Origin: BP-464 sp045805505
Lineage (GTDB): Bacteria > Actinomycetota > Thermoleophilia > Solirubrobacterales > Solirubrobacteraceae
DNA: 64,000 nt
Assembly (NCBI GenBank): GCA_045805505.1
Contig: JBJMLA010000088.1
Location: forward strand, 41,922 to 105,921
Direction of reading: 5' to 3'
A program made the position numbers and the translations under genes. A model generated the notes under the pieces. The model was not told the origin of the DNA and did no database searches. It saw nothing but the letters and a program-made list of their open reading frames with translations. Positions 48,652 to 57,148 of this stretch are shown here, piece by piece (positions within the stretch are counted from its first letter, which is position 1; each line of letters starts with the position of its first letter).

Positions 48652-51306
48652 CTACTTGATCTCCTCGATGCTCGACACGCGGCAGGCCTTGAGGCCGTGG
48701 GCCCGCAGCGTCGCCAGGTCACCGTCGGCCTGCGCGCGCTTGAGCTGGTTGAACGTGAACGGATGCTTGGGCACCTCGACGTCCTCGCCGTCGTCGGGCA
48801 GGACCTGCACGAACAGCCCCTGGGCGGGGCCGCCCTTGTGGAACTGCCCGGTCGAGTGCAGGAAGCGGGGGCCGTAGCCGAACGTGGTCGTGGCCTTCGT
48901 GCGGTCGCGGATCGCCGTCCTCGCCGCGGCCGCGGCCTCGTCGGCCTGCTCCGACGGCTCGACGTAGGCCATGATCGCCACGTAGTGCGGCGGCGCGGCG
49001 CCGGCCAGGACCTCGTCGAGCGAGCCCGCCTCCGGGGTGCCCTCGCCCTCGCCCTTGAGCACCTTGGCGGTGTTGTCCTTGGCCTCCTGGACGTTGGGCT
49101 GGTCGAACGGGTTGATCCCGAGCACCCAGCCCGCCACGGCGGTCGCGAACTCGGCGAAGAAGAACACGCGGCCGAGGTCCTCGGGCCCGTCGCTGCGCAG
49201 CGTGAGCACGGGGTGGCCGGCCTTCGACAGCTCGGTCATCGCGTCCTCGTGGGCCTTGTCGGGCTTGTCGGCGTTGCGCAGGTGCACGAAGACGCGATCG
49301 TCGCCGTAGACCTCCGGCTCGCCGACGGGCTCGTCGGCCACCGGGAGGATGCCCTTGCCCTCCTTGCCCGTCGACTCGGCGACGAGCTGCTCGGCCCACA
49401 GGCCGAACGACGCGATCGGGTCGTCGACGACGAACGTCAGCTTGTCGCGGCCGGCCAGCGCAAGCTCGCCGAGCGCGCAGCCCAGCCACAGGCCCGAGTT
49501 GGTCTCGGAGTCCGACGCCTGGCAGGCGGTCTCGGCGGTGTGCGAGCCCTCCAGCAGCGCAGCGAGATCGATGCCCGCCAGCGCGGCGGGAACCAGCCCG
49601 AAGTAGCTGAGCACGCTGTAGCGCCCGCCGATGTCGGGATCGTTGAGGAACACGCGGGCAAAGCCCTGGCTCTCGGCGAAGCGCTGCAGCTTGGAGCCCT
49701 CGTCGGTGACCGCCACGAAGCGCGATCCGTCACCGCCGGCCTCGGCGAGGAAGTAGCTCATGTGGCTGAGCGTCTCGACGGTGCCGCCCGACTTCGACGA
49801 CACGACGAAGATCGTCCGCGCGGGATCGATCTTCTCGCGCAGCGAGCGCACGGCGCCCGCGTCGGTGGAGTCGAGGACGTGGAGGTTCTCGGCGCCGAAC
49901 GAGCGGCGCAGCACCTCCGGCCCGAGCGACGATCCGCCCATGCCCAGCAGCGCGACCGTGTCGTAGTCCAGCGTCGTGGCCCACTCGGCCAGCTCGCTCG
50001 CCTCGGCGCGCATCGTCTCGGGGATGGTCAGCCAGCCGAGCCGGTTGGCGACCTCGGGCGTGCCCTCGGGCGCCCACAGCGTCGCGTCCTTGGCCCACAT
50101 CCGGCGCGGCACGCCTTCGTCGACGGCCCGCTTGACGCGTTCGGCGACGGCCGTCTCGAGCTCGTCGGGGATGTTGGACTCGAAGCTGGTCGGGCGGCTC
50201 GTGATGACCGCCTCGCGCTTGGACTCGACGCCCGCGATCAGCTTGTCGAGGGACTTCTCGAACGTCGCGATGCCCTCGCGCAGCAGCTGGTCGGTCACGT
50301 CGACCATGTCGATGCCGGCGTCGGCCAGGGCCTGCAGGTCCTCGGTCGGGTCGGCATCGCAGCCGGGGTTGCCGACCCCGCCGCGCTCGGCGGCGGCCTG
50401 CAGCGTGGCCATCGGCATGGTGTTGACGGTCTCGGGGCCCGTCAGGTTGTCGACGTAGAGCGTGTCGGGGTACTTGGGGTTCTTGGTTCCCGTCGAGGCC
50501 CACAGCGGGCGCTGCACCGCGGCGCCCGCCTCGAGGAGCTCGGCGAACGGCTCGCCGTGGAAGATCTCCTTGAAGCGCATGTAGGCGGCGCGGGCGTTGG
50601 CGATGCCGGCCTTGCCCTGCAGGTCCTCGTTGCCGAGCTTCTCGAGGCGCTTGTCGACCTCGGAGTCGACGCGCGACACGAAGAACGACGCGACGGAGCG
50701 CACGTCGATGGACTCGCCCTTCTCGTGCCGGCGCTGCAGGCCGCGGATGTAGGCGTGGGCGACCTCGGCGTACTCCTCGACGCCGAACAGCAGCGTGACG
50801 TTGACGTTGATGCCGTCGGCGATCGCCTCCTCGATCGGGCCGTAGCCCTCGGGGGTGCCGGGGATCTTGATCATCACGTTGGGGCGGTCGACGGCCTTCC
50901 ACAGGCGCCGCGCCTCCGACAGCGTCTCGTCGCCCTTGCGGGCCAGCGTCGGGTTGACCTCGATCGAGACGAAGCCGTCGAGGTGGTCGGTGTCCTCCCA
51001 CACGGGGCGCAGGACGTCGCAGGCCATCTGGACGTCCTCGATGGCCAGCTTGTCGTAGAGGTCCTCGGTCGACTCGCCGCGCGCGGCGCCCTCGGCCAGC
51101 GTCTCGTCGTAGTCGCTGGAACCGAGGATGGCCTTCTCGAAGATCGCCGGGTTCGACGTGACGCCGCGCAGCGAGTCCTCGTCGACGAGCCGCTGGAGCT
51201 CGCCTTCGGTGATCAGCGTGCGGCGGATCTGGTCGAGCCAGATCGAGGTTCCGGCCTCCGTGATGGCGGCGAGGCGTTCGTTGACGGCGTTCGCGGATGC
51301 GCTCAT
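48652..51306 (-). CDS. Bifunctional transaldolase/glucose-6-phosphate isomerase
   Basis: An 884-residue fusion. Residues 1-365 form transaldolase (TSNPAIFEKAI, NVMIKIPGTPEG with the Schiff-base Lys, LFGVEEYAEV). Residues about 385-884 form a glucose-6-phosphate isomerase (GMGGSSLGPEVL, VVSSKSGGTVETL with sugar-phosphate binding SKSG, GGRYSVLSYFGLVP and GWVLGINPFDQPNVQEAK). Such Tal-Pgi fusions occur in actinobacteria and cyanobacteria-like lineages. It links the non-oxidative pentose phosphate branch with glucose-6-phosphate/fructose-6-phosphate exchange. GGAGGAGCG is a strong ribosome site before ATG 51306. No transketolase is in the window. Confidence 0.95.
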   Translation of the reverse strand: MSASANAVNERLAAITEAGTSIWLDQIRRTLITEGELQRLVDEDSLRGVTSNPAIFEKAILGSSDYDETLAEGAARGESTEDLYDKLAIEDVQMACDVLRPVWEDTDHLDGFVSIEVNPTLARKGDETLSEARRLWKAVDRPNVMIKIPGTPEGYGPIEEAIADGINVNVTLLFGVEEYAEVAHAYIRGLQRRHEKGESIDVRSVASFFVSRVDSEVDKRLEKLGNEDLQGKAGIANARAAYMRFKEIFHGEPFAELLEAGAAVQRPLWASTGTKNPKYPDTLYVDNLTGPETVNTMPMATLQAAAERGGVGNPGCDADPTEDLQALADAGIDMVDVTDQLLREGIATFEKSLDKLIAGVESKREAVITSRPTSFESNIPDELETAVAERVKRAVDEGVPRRMWAKDATLWAPEGTPEVANRLGWLTIPETMRAEASELAEWATTLDYDTVALLGMGGSSLGPEVLRRSFGAENLHVLDSTDAGAVRSLREKIDPARTIFVVSSKSGGTVETLSHMSYFLAEAGGDGSRFVAVTDEGSKLQRFAESQGFARVFLNDPDIGGRYSVLSYFGLVPAALAGIDLAALLEGSHTAETACQASDSETNSGLWLGCALGELALAGRDKLTFVVDDPIASFGLWAEQLVAESTGKEGKGILPVADEPVGEPEVYGDDRVFVHLRNADKPDKAHEDAMTELSKAGHPVLTLRSDGPEDLGRVFFFAEFATAVAGWVLGINPFDQPNVQEAKDNTAKVLKGEGEGTPEAGSLDEVLAGAAPPHYVAIMAYVEPSEQADEAAAAARTAIRDRTKATTTFGYGPRFLHSTGQFHKGGPAQGLFVQVLPDDGEDVEVPKHPFTFNQLKRAQADGDLATLRAHGLKACRVSSIEEIK

Positions 51307-51746
51307 GGCGCTCCTCCATTTCGTTCGATCTCTGAGACCTTGGCGAGCCGCCGCACGTGGCGTTCCTCTCCCGAGAAGGAGGCGGCGGCGAAGGCGGCGA
51401 CGATGTCGGCCGCGTAGGCGGAGCCGACCACGCGGGCTCCGAGGCAGATGACGTTGCAGTCGTCGTGGCTGACGCACTGCGCGCCCGTGTAGGTGTCGTG
51501 GGCGATGGTGGCGCGGATCCCGTGGAACTTGTTGGCGGCGACCGCCACGCCGGCGCCGCTGCCGCAGACGATGACCGCGCGCTCATGGCTGCCCTCGACC
51601 ACCGCGGCGCACACGCGCACGGCGATGTCGGGGTAGTCGTCGCAGGTTCCGAGGTCGTCGGGCTCGTGGCCGCCGGAGCGAAGGGTCTCGATCACGCTGT
51701 CGCGCAGCGGCGTGCCGGCGTGGTCGAAACCCACGGCGATCCTCAT
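51303..51746 (-). CDS. rpiB: Ribose-5-phosphate isomerase B
   Basis: A 147-residue RpiB/LacA-LacB enzyme interconverting ribulose-5-phosphate and ribose-5-phosphate. Motifs are VGFDHAGTPLRDSV, VCGSGAGVAVAANKFHGIRA (catalytic Cys in the VCGSG loop) and ARVVGSAYAADIV. Its stop overlaps the tal-pgi start by 4 bp and its ATG overlaps the ROK kinase stop by 4 bp, so it is embedded in the operon. It takes the product of Gnd. Confidence 0.95.
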   Translation of the reverse strand: MRIAVGFDHAGTPLRDSVIETLRSGGHEPDDLGTCDDYPDIAVRVCAAVVEGSHERAVIVCGSGAGVAVAANKFHGIRATIAHDTYTGAQCVSHDDCNVICLGARVVGSAYAADIVAAFAAASFSGEERHVRRLAKVSEIERNGGAP

Positions 51747-52663
51747 GCGCCGGCGTCTCGCTCCAGCAGCAGCTCCTGGCCGGCCATCAGCGCGGCGCCG
51801 AGCACGCCGGCCTCCGGGCCGTAGCGCGCGGCGCGGATCTCGGTCGCCGTGCCCACCCCACGCAGGATGTACTGCTGCGCGGTCTGGCGCGCGGGCCCCA
51901 GCAGCAGCTCGCCGGCCGCGCTGCCGGCGCCGCCGCCGATGACCACGACGTCGGGGTCGAAGGTGTTGATGACGTTGGCGATGCCGATGCCCAGCCGCTC
52001 GCCCAGGATCCGCAGGCACTCCAGGCCGGCGGCATCGCCGTTCTTGGCCGCCTCGACCGCGCCCGGGCCGTCCTTGAGGCCGCGATCGGCCGCGAGGCCG
52101 TCGAGCGCACGGCCCGCGGCGAGGCGCTCGAGCGTCCCGGGCTGGGGGAAGCCCTCGGGCGCGGGCGCGCCGTCGCTCAGGTCGGCGCCGATGACGATGT
52201 GGCCGAGCTCGGCGGCGGCGCCGGTGGCCCCGCGGTAGATGTGGCCGTCGATCACTATCCCTCCGCCTACCCCGGTACCCACCGTGAGCATCACAAGATG
52301 GCGGACGTCCACTTTCGCGTCGGGCCCGTGGGCCTCGGCCACCGCGGCGACGGTCGCGTCGTTGTCGACGTAGACCGGCACGCCGAGCCGCTCGCGCAGG
52401 ATGTGGCGCAGGGGGACGTTCTCGAGCGGGATGTTGACCGACGAGCGGCACATGCCCTTGGCGAAGTCCACGACGCTGGGGACGCCGATTCCCACCGCGT
52501 CGGCGGGCAGCTGCTCCTCGATCGCCTCGGCCAGCTGATCGACCAGGGCGTCGGGCGAGCTCGTCTCGGTGGGGCGCAGGCGGGCCTCGCCGAGGCGCGC
52601 GTCCTCGAGGGTGGCGACCGCCACCTTGGTCCCACCGACGTCCACCCCTATCAACCGGGCCAC
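51743..52663 (-). CDS. ROK-family glucokinase
   Basis: A 306-residue sugar kinase, probably glucose to glucose-6-phosphate. The N-terminal ATP loop is LIGVDVGGTKVAVATLE, the catalytic Asp lies in YVDNDATVAAVAEAHG, and ATP/sugar motifs LTVGTGVGGGIVIDG and GAAAELGHIVIG (ExGH) follow. The typical ROK zinc CxC cluster is not seen after ExGH (the loop is short, reading ADLSDGAPAPEG), so the usual zinc site is missing or replaced. It is the first gene of the operon; GTG 52663 is preferred, TTG 52681 possible. It diverges from the ECF sigma gene. Confidence 0.9.
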   Translation of the reverse strand: MARLIGVDVGGTKVAVATLEDARLGEARLRPTETSSPDALVDQLAEAIEEQLPADAVGIGVPSVVDFAKGMCRSSVNIPLENVPLRHILRERLGVPVYVDNDATVAAVAEAHGPDAKVDVRHLVMLTVGTGVGGGIVIDGHIYRGATGAAAELGHIVIGADLSDGAPAPEGFPQPGTLERLAAGRALDGLAADRGLKDGPGAVEAAKNGDAAGLECLRILGERLGIGIANVINTFDPDVVVIGGGAGSAAGELLLGPARQTAQQYILRGVGTATEIRAARYGPEAGVLGAALMAGQELLLERDAGA

Positions 52664-52703
52664 GGGTGGAGCCTCGCACAACGGGTTGGTTAGGGTCAGC
52701 GTC

Positions 52704-53303
52704 GTGGACCAGGACGACCTCCTGCGCCGCTTGCGCGCCCGTGACGAGGAGGCCTTCGCCGAGGTCGTGCGCGAATGGTCGCCCTCGATGCTCCGGCTGG
52801 CCCAGACCTACGTCAAGGACCGGGCGGCCGCCGAGGAGGTCGTGCAGGAGGCGTGGCTCGGGGTGCTGCAGGGGATCGATCGCTTCGAGGGCCGCTCGCA
52901 GCTGCGGACCTGGGTCTACCGGATCCTCGTCAACCGGGCGATGACCAAGGGCGCGCGCGAGGCGCGCTCGACGCCGGTCGACGAGCCGTCCGTGGACAGC
53001 GCGCGGTTCGGACCGGGCGGCGGCTGGGCCTCGCCGCCGCTGCGCTGGCAGGACCAGCCGGAGCTGGCGCTGCGCTCGGCCGAGACGCTCGCGGCAGCTC
53101 GCGCGGCGATCGAGAAGCTGCCGCCCATGCAGCGCCTGGTGATCACCATGCGCGACATCGAGGGCTTCGACGCCGAAGAGACGCGAAACGCTCTGGACAT
53201 CTCGGAGACCAACCAGAGAGTGCTCCTGCATCGTGCGCGCGCGAAGGTGCGCACGGCGCTCGAGGAGCACTTCGAGGATGCGGATGAGACTGTTCACGCG
53301 TAA
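52704..53303 (+). CDS. ECF-type RNA polymerase sigma factor
   Basis: A 199-residue group IV sigma factor. Region 2 covers about 20-90 (EAFAEVVREWSPSMLRLAQ, then AAAEEVVQEAWLGVLQGIDRF) and region 4 about 135-190 (LPPMQRLVITMRDIEGFDAEE, given here as RLVITMRDIEGFDAEE, then NQRVLLHRARAKVR). There is no long C-terminal extension. It starts with GTG 52704. The next gene is a zinc-type anti-sigma factor overlapping its end, which fits normal ECF control. It is divergent from the glucose operon, but no promoter link can be shown. Confidence 0.93.
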   Translation: MDQDDLLRRLRARDEEAFAEVVREWSPSMLRLAQTYVKDRAAAEEVVQEAWLGVLQGIDRFEGRSQLRTWVYRILVNRAMTKGAREARSTPVDEPSVDSARFGPGGGWASPPLRWQDQPELALRSAETLAAARAAIEKLPPMQRLVITMRDIEGFDAEETRNALDISETNQRVLLHRARAKVRTALEEHFEDADETVHA

Positions 53304-53547
53304 GCCCCTACCAATCGAATGCCGGCAGGTCGTCGAGCTCGTGACGGCCTACCTCGAGGGCACCCTCGAACCGCGCGAGCACCGGCGCCTCGAGGCCCAC
53401 CTCGCGGCGTGCCCGCACTGCCTGGACTACCTCGAGCAGATCCGCGAGACGATCGCGATCAGCGGGGCGCTGGAGCCCGACGCGCTGTCCGACGACGCGG
53501 TCGCCGACCTGACCCGCGTCTTCCGGGCCTGGTCGAGCGGCGCCTAG
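53284..53547 (+). CDS. Zinc-finger anti-sigma factor
   Basis: An 87-residue cytoplasmic anti-sigma domain with the zinc motif HLAACPHC (HxxxCxxC) and an upstream histidine in REHRRLEAH, as in RsrA/ChrR-like ZAS domains. It should bind and silence the sigma factor encoded upstream. No transmembrane segment follows, so it is soluble. The start ATG 53284, with GAGG six bases upstream, overlaps the sigma gene by 20 bp; ATG 53278 is also possible. Cys-based zinc sites often make such proteins redox-responsive. Confidence 0.9.
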   Translation: MRLFTRKPLPIECRQVVELVTAYLEGTLEPREHRRLEAHLAACPHCLDYLEQIRETIAISGALEPDALSDDAVADLTRVFRAWSSGA

Positions 53548-54368
53548 ATCCCCATCCGCTTGGCCAGGAGCGCGTCGAAGCGCTTCCAGCCCAGGATGCG
53601 GCGGGCGAGGACCTGCTGGCGGGCGTCCTTGCCGATGAGGTAGCGGTCCTTGGGCTTCGGGGAGGTCAGCGCGTGCTCGATGACGTCGGCGACCTTCTCG
53701 GGCGCGATCGCGCCGGCGCTGACGTTGGCCACGATGTCGCCGACCTTGCCGAGGGTCGTGCCGTAGAGCTCGCGGCCGCGCGCCGGGAGCGCCTCGACGA
53801 CGGCGGCCGTGTCCTGGGTCGCCTTGTCCCAGATCTCGGTGGCGATCGCGCCGGGCTCGACCGTGGCGACGTGGATGCCCCACGGCCGCAGCTCGCCGCG
53901 CAGCGCCTCGCCCAGCGCCCACAGCGCGGCCTTCGACGAGCCGTAGGGCGCGGTGAACGGCAGCGGCGTGCGGGCGCCGACCGAGCCGGTGTTGACGATC
54001 CGCCCGCGAGCCCGGCGCAGCGCCTCGAGCAGCGCCTGGGTCACCGCGACGTGGCCGAAGAGGTTGACCTCGTACTGGCGTCGGAACTCGTCGAGCGGGA
54101 TGAACTCCAGCGGCCCCGAGACGCCGATGCCCGCGTTGTTGACGAGTCCGGCGAGCGGCCGGTCGCCGACGGCCGCGGCGAGCGCGGCGACCTGCTCGGC
54201 GTTCGTGACGTCGACGATGACCGGGGTGATGCGCTCGGCGGCGATGGCCTCGCCGTCGGCCTCCTTGCGGACGCCGGCCAGGACGTCGTAGCCCTTGGCC
54301 GCCATTCGCTGGGCGGCCGCGCGGCCGATCCCGGTCGAGGCTCCGGTGATGACGATCAGGCCGCTCAT
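53544..54368 (-). CDS. Short-chain dehydrogenase/reductase
   Basis: A 274-residue classical SDR with VITGASTGIGRAAAQ, LVNNAGIGVSG, Ser in VNTGSVGARTPLP and YGSSKAALWALGEALRGE. The layout and the long basic tail (PKPKDRYLIGKDARQQVLARR) match the SDR at 12088-12906; both could act on lipid-like or retinoid-like carbonyls. The stop overlaps the anti-sigma stop by 4 bp. Substrate is unknown. Confidence 0.88.
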   Translation of the reverse strand: MSGLIVITGASTGIGRAAAQRMAAKGYDVLAGVRKEADGEAIAAERITPVIVDVTNAEQVAALAAAVGDRPLAGLVNNAGIGVSGPLEFIPLDEFRRQYEVNLFGHVAVTQALLEALRRARGRIVNTGSVGARTPLPFTAPYGSSKAALWALGEALRGELRPWGIHVATVEPGAIATEIWDKATQDTAAVVEALPARGRELYGTTLGKVGDIVANVSAGAIAPEKVADVIEHALTSPKPKDRYLIGKDARQQVLARRILGWKRFDALLAKRMGI

Positions 54369-54401
54369 GAGGCCGACCCTAACCGGGAAGCACCCAGGGA
54401 C

Positions 54402-54971
54402 ATGCCCACCCTGCTTCCGCCCAGCGTCCCCGTCAGCCAGATCGGCCGCGCCGCCCACGACGTCGGCCTGGCCGGCCTGCTCGGCGGCCAGGTGTTCGGC
54501 CGCATGGCGCTGCATCCCGCCGTGACCGAGATCAGCGACCCGCGCGAGCGCGGCGCGGTGGTCAACGCCGCGTGGCGGCGCTACGGCGTCATCAACGGCC
54601 TGGGCCTGCTGACCGCGACCACGGGCTGGGCCGGCGCGCGGCTGGCCGAGGCCGCCGATCGCAACCTCTCCCCGCGCGAGCGGCGACTGGCCCGGGCCAA
54701 GGACGCCCTGATGGTGGCCACGTTCGCCAGCGGGGTCGCCAACGCCGTGCAGGGCATGCGGTTCGCCAGGCAGGGCGATACGCCGCTGATCGACGGGGAC
54801 ACGCCGGCGCCGGGTGCGCCGGAGCGCGCGGCGGGCATCAAGCGGACGCTCAACACGCTCGGGCTGCTGAGCATCGGCTCGGAGCTCGGGCTCGTCGCGG
54901 TCAACGCCGCGCTCAACCAGGAGGGCTTCCGGCGGCCGCCGCTGCGCCGCCGGTTGTGGAAGCGCCCCTAG
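54402..54971 (+). CDS. Putative four-helix membrane protein
   Basis: A 189-residue protein not recognised. Hydrophobic segments at about 18-40, 62-82, 100-120 and 150-170 suggest four membrane passes; charged stretches (ISDPRERGAVVNAAWRRYG, NLSPRERRLARAKD) connect them and the C-terminus is Arg-rich (FRRPPLRRRLWKRP). Conserved-looking RER motifs occur in both loops. ATG 54402 is chosen because it starts just after the divergent SDR; the longer frame would run antisense to that gene. Confidence 0.7.
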   Translation: MPTLLPPSVPVSQIGRAAHDVGLAGLLGGQVFGRMALHPAVTEISDPRERGAVVNAAWRRYGVINGLGLLTATTGWAGARLAEAADRNLSPRERRLARAKDALMVATFASGVANAVQGMRFARQGDTPLIDGDTPAPGAPERAAGIKRTLNTLGLLSIGSELGLVAVNAALNQEGFRRPPLRRRLWKRP

Positions 54972-54975
54972 ATCG

Positions 54976-55353
54976 CTAGCCGAGGGCCTGCGTGGAGTCG
55001 ACGAGCCACTCGTCGCCGTCCTTGACGAACGTGACGTGCTGCTTCTTGCCGTCGTTGTCGGTGAAGTCGGCCGTGGCGGTGTCACCGTCGACCTTGACGT
55101 CGATGTCGCCGTCGATGGCCTTCGATGAGCTGTCGGGGTAGGCGCGAGCCTGCTCCTTGCAGCCGGCCTCGTCGCCGCCGAACTGCGACAGCAGCTTCTC
55201 GGACCCGTGATCGCAGATCGTCGCCGCGTTCTTGGCGACGTCCTGGATGACGTCCTTGATCTTGTCGCTGTCCGAGTCGCCGCCCCCGCACGCGCCCAGG
55301 GCGAGTGCGGGGGTCAGCAGCAGGACGGCGAAGGTTCGCCGCATCCCGGTCAT
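54976..55353 (-). CDS. Putative lipoprotein, paralogue of the upstream gene
   Basis: A 125-residue lipoprotein: signal sequence with lipobox LALGACGGG, then GDSDSDKIKDVIQDV and DEAGCKEQARAYPDS, ending with DTATADFTDNDGKKQHVTF and DGDEWLVDS. The mature part has the small alpha+beta fold seen in DUF4878/NTF2-like lipoproteins. It is a tandem paralogue of the gene at 55353-55721: the same lipobox, CKEQARAY and DGD-W-(V/I)DST features occur. The ATG overlaps the upstream stop by one base (TGATG); ATG 55344 is an alternative. Confidence 0.8.
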   Translation of the reverse strand: MTGMRRTFAVLLLTPALALGACGGGDSDSDKIKDVIQDVAKNAATICDHGSEKLLSQFGGDEAGCKEQARAYPDSSSKAIDGDIDVKVDGDTATADFTDNDGKKQHVTFVKDGDEWLVDSTQALG

Positions 55354-55721
55354 CAGCTGGTGGAGTCGATCTTCCAGTTGTCGCCGTCCTTGACGAAGTT
55401 GGCCGTGGTGGCCTTGCCCTTCTCCGTCGTGAACTTGGCGGTGGCGCTGTCGCCGTTGACGCTGACGTCGATGTCGCCCTTGATCGGGTCGTTGTCGGCG
55501 TCGCCGTAGGCACGGGCCTGCTCCTTGCACGAGTCGACGGTGCCGCCGACCTGCTTGAGGAGCTTGTCGGTCGCGTTGTCGCAGAGCGCGGACGGGTCCT
55601 TGTCGACCGACTTGACGATGTCGGTGATCTTGTCGGAGTCTGAGTCGCCGCCGCCACACGCGCCGAGGGCGAAGGCGGGGGCAAGAAGGAGGAGGGCCAG
55701 GGCCCTGCGGGGGGTTGTCAT
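55353..55721 (-). CDS. Putative lipoprotein, tandem paralogue
   Basis: A 122-residue lipoprotein with lipobox FALGACGGG followed by GDSDSDKITDIVKSV, then SCKEQARAYGDADN and GDSATAKFTTEKGKAT. The two neighbours share the lipobox region and the C-terminal KDGDNWKIDST/KDGDEWLVDST ending, pointing to local gene duplication. Two cysteines (LCDNAT, DSCKEQ) may form a disulfide. No function is known. It starts 10 bp after the end of the LLM oxidoreductase gene on the same strand. Confidence 0.8.
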   Translation of the reverse strand: MTTPRRALALLLLAPAFALGACGGGDSDSDKITDIVKSVDKDPSALCDNATDKLLKQVGGTVDSCKEQARAYGDADNDPIKGDIDVSVNGDSATAKFTTEKGKATTANFVKDGDNWKIDSTS

Positions 55722-55730
55722 GGACCGAAC

Positions 55731-56666
55731 TTAGCCGGTGGGTGCGAGCGAGTCCATGAACGCCGGGACCTGATCGGGGGCCGCGATGGGCGTGAGGATC
55801 AGCGTGGTGATGCCGCCGTCGACGAACCGGCCGAGGCGCTCGCGCATCTCGTCGGGGCCGCCGAAGACGAAGATCTCGCGGACGAGATCCTCGGGACAGA
55901 GCTCGAGCGCGAGCTTGCGATCGCCGGCCTGCCAGGCCTCGACCATCGGGTCGAGCTGCTCGGCCCAGCCCAGCCAGCGGAAGAACGCGGCGTAGACGGG
56001 GACGGTGCCGTAGGCGGCGAACAGGTGCTTGGCCAGGCCCATGCCCTGCTCCTCGGGCATGGGGACGCAGAAGAAGCGGCAGGCGAGCTCCTTGTCGTCG
56101 GCGCCGAAGGCCTGCTTGACCTGCGGCAGGCCCGACAGCGGCAGGAAGTTCGTGAAGGCTCCGTCGCCGAGCTCGCCGGCCAGCGCGAGCATCTTGCCCC
56201 GCAGCGCGGCGATGACGATCGGGATGGGCTCGGCCGGCGGCGTCTCGAGCTTGAAGCCGCCCGCTCCGCGCTCGCCGGCGAAGACCTTGTGCAGCCCCTC
56301 GACGGACTCGCGCACCTTCGACAGCGGCTTGACGAACGGGATCTCGTTCCAGCGCTCGACGATCACGTTCGAGGACGAGCCGATGCCGAGGACGAAGCGC
56401 CCGCCGCTGGCGTCCTGGAGCGCGGCGGCCTGCTGGGCCAGCAGCGCCGGCCCGCGCGTGTACGGGTTGACGATGCCCGTGGCCAGGCGGATGCGGTCGG
56501 TGACGGCGGCGGCCATGGCCAGCGGCGTGAAGCCGTCGGGGCCCGCCGTCTCGCCGGTCCACAGGTCGTCGTAGCCGAGCTCCTCCGCGCGGCGGAGGAG
56601 GTCGACGTGGTCGCGCAGCGGAAGGCCGGCGAAGGGCAGGGTCAGACCCCAGCGGACATCGGGCAT
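55731..56666 (-). CDS. LLM-class (F420-type) oxidoreductase
   Basis: A 311-residue luciferase-like (beta/alpha)8 protein. It has WGLTLPFAGLPLRDHVDLLRRAEELGYDDLWTGE (shown here by its core LRRAEELGYDDLWTGE), RIRLATGIVNPYTRGPALLA and GGRFVLGIGSSSNVIVERW, the coenzyme region of F420-dependent enzymes. The ending FVDGGITTLILTPI is typical of this group. Such proteins reduce or oxidise diverse substrates with F420H2; the substrate is not known. The start at 56666 is 26 bp from the divergent membrane protein. Confidence 0.9.
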   Translation of the reverse strand: MPDVRWGLTLPFAGLPLRDHVDLLRRAEELGYDDLWTGETAGPDGFTPLAMAAAVTDRIRLATGIVNPYTRGPALLAQQAAALQDASGGRFVLGIGSSSNVIVERWNEIPFVKPLSKVRESVEGLHKVFAGERGAGGFKLETPPAEPIPIVIAALRGKMLALAGELGDGAFTNFLPLSGLPQVKQAFGADDKELACRFFCVPMPEEQGMGLAKHLFAAYGTVPVYAAFFRWLGWAEQLDPMVEAWQAGDRKLALELCPEDLVREIFVFGGPDEMRERLGRFVDGGITTLILTPIAAPDQVPAFMDSLAPTG

Positions 56667-56692
56667 CAGGGGACCGTATATGGTCTCGCGCC

Positions 56693-57148
56693 ATGGACCT
56701 CAGCCGCGTTCAGAGGGGGGAGCGGATCGCCATCATCGGCGGCATCCTGCTCGCCATCGGGCTGTTTCTGACCTGGTATCACCTGGACAAGAACGGCGCG
56801 GCGGGCGGCAAGACCGGCCCCGCCGACCTGACGGGCTGGGAAGCGCATCCGACGATGCGCTGGTTCCTTCTGGCGGCTGCCGTCGCACCGCTGATCCTCG
56901 CCTACATCATCGCCCGCGACCACGCCCTGTCGTGGCCGCGCGGCCAGCTGACGTCGGTCGTCGCCATCGCGGCGTTTGGCCTCGTCGGCTACTCGGGGAT
57001 CATCGACAAGCCGGGTGACAGCAACTCGCTCATCGGCCTGAAGTGGGGCTGGATCGTGGCCATCCTCGGCCCGATCATGATGCTCCTGGGCTCGGTCATC
57101 CGCCAGAACGAGACAGAGATCAAGCGCAAGCCACCAGGGACCCTGTGA
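56693..57148 (+). CDS. Small multi-pass membrane protein
   Basis: A 151-residue protein with four predicted transmembrane helices (about 12-30, 57-75, 85-102 and 115-135) and short charged loops. There is no recognised domain and it is not a transporter by length. The C-terminus is cytoplasmic and basic. Its stop overlaps the start of glpX by 4 bp (GTGA, 57145-57148), so the two are cotranscribed and translationally coupled. A functional link with fructose-bisphosphatase is possible but unsupported otherwise. Confidence 0.8.
   Translation: MDLSRVQRGERIAIIGGILLAIGLFLTWYHLDKNGAAGGKTGPADLTGWEAHPTMRWFLLAAAVAPLILAYIIARDHALSWPRGQLTSVVAIAAFGLVGYSGIIDKPGDSNSLIGLKWGWIVAILGPIMMLLGSVIRQNETEIKRKPPGTL

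Noticed and set aside
47746..51417. 1223-codon open frame on the plus strand opposite gnd, tal-pgi and rpiB
   Set aside because: It is antisense to three genes with unambiguous enzyme motifs, and its translation is low-complexity. High GC removes stop codons, so such frames are expected.
52569..52703. Longer N-terminal extension of the ECF sigma factor
   Set aside because: Extending upstream of GTG 52704 would run antisense to the ROK kinase gene, and region 2 already starts soon after 52704.
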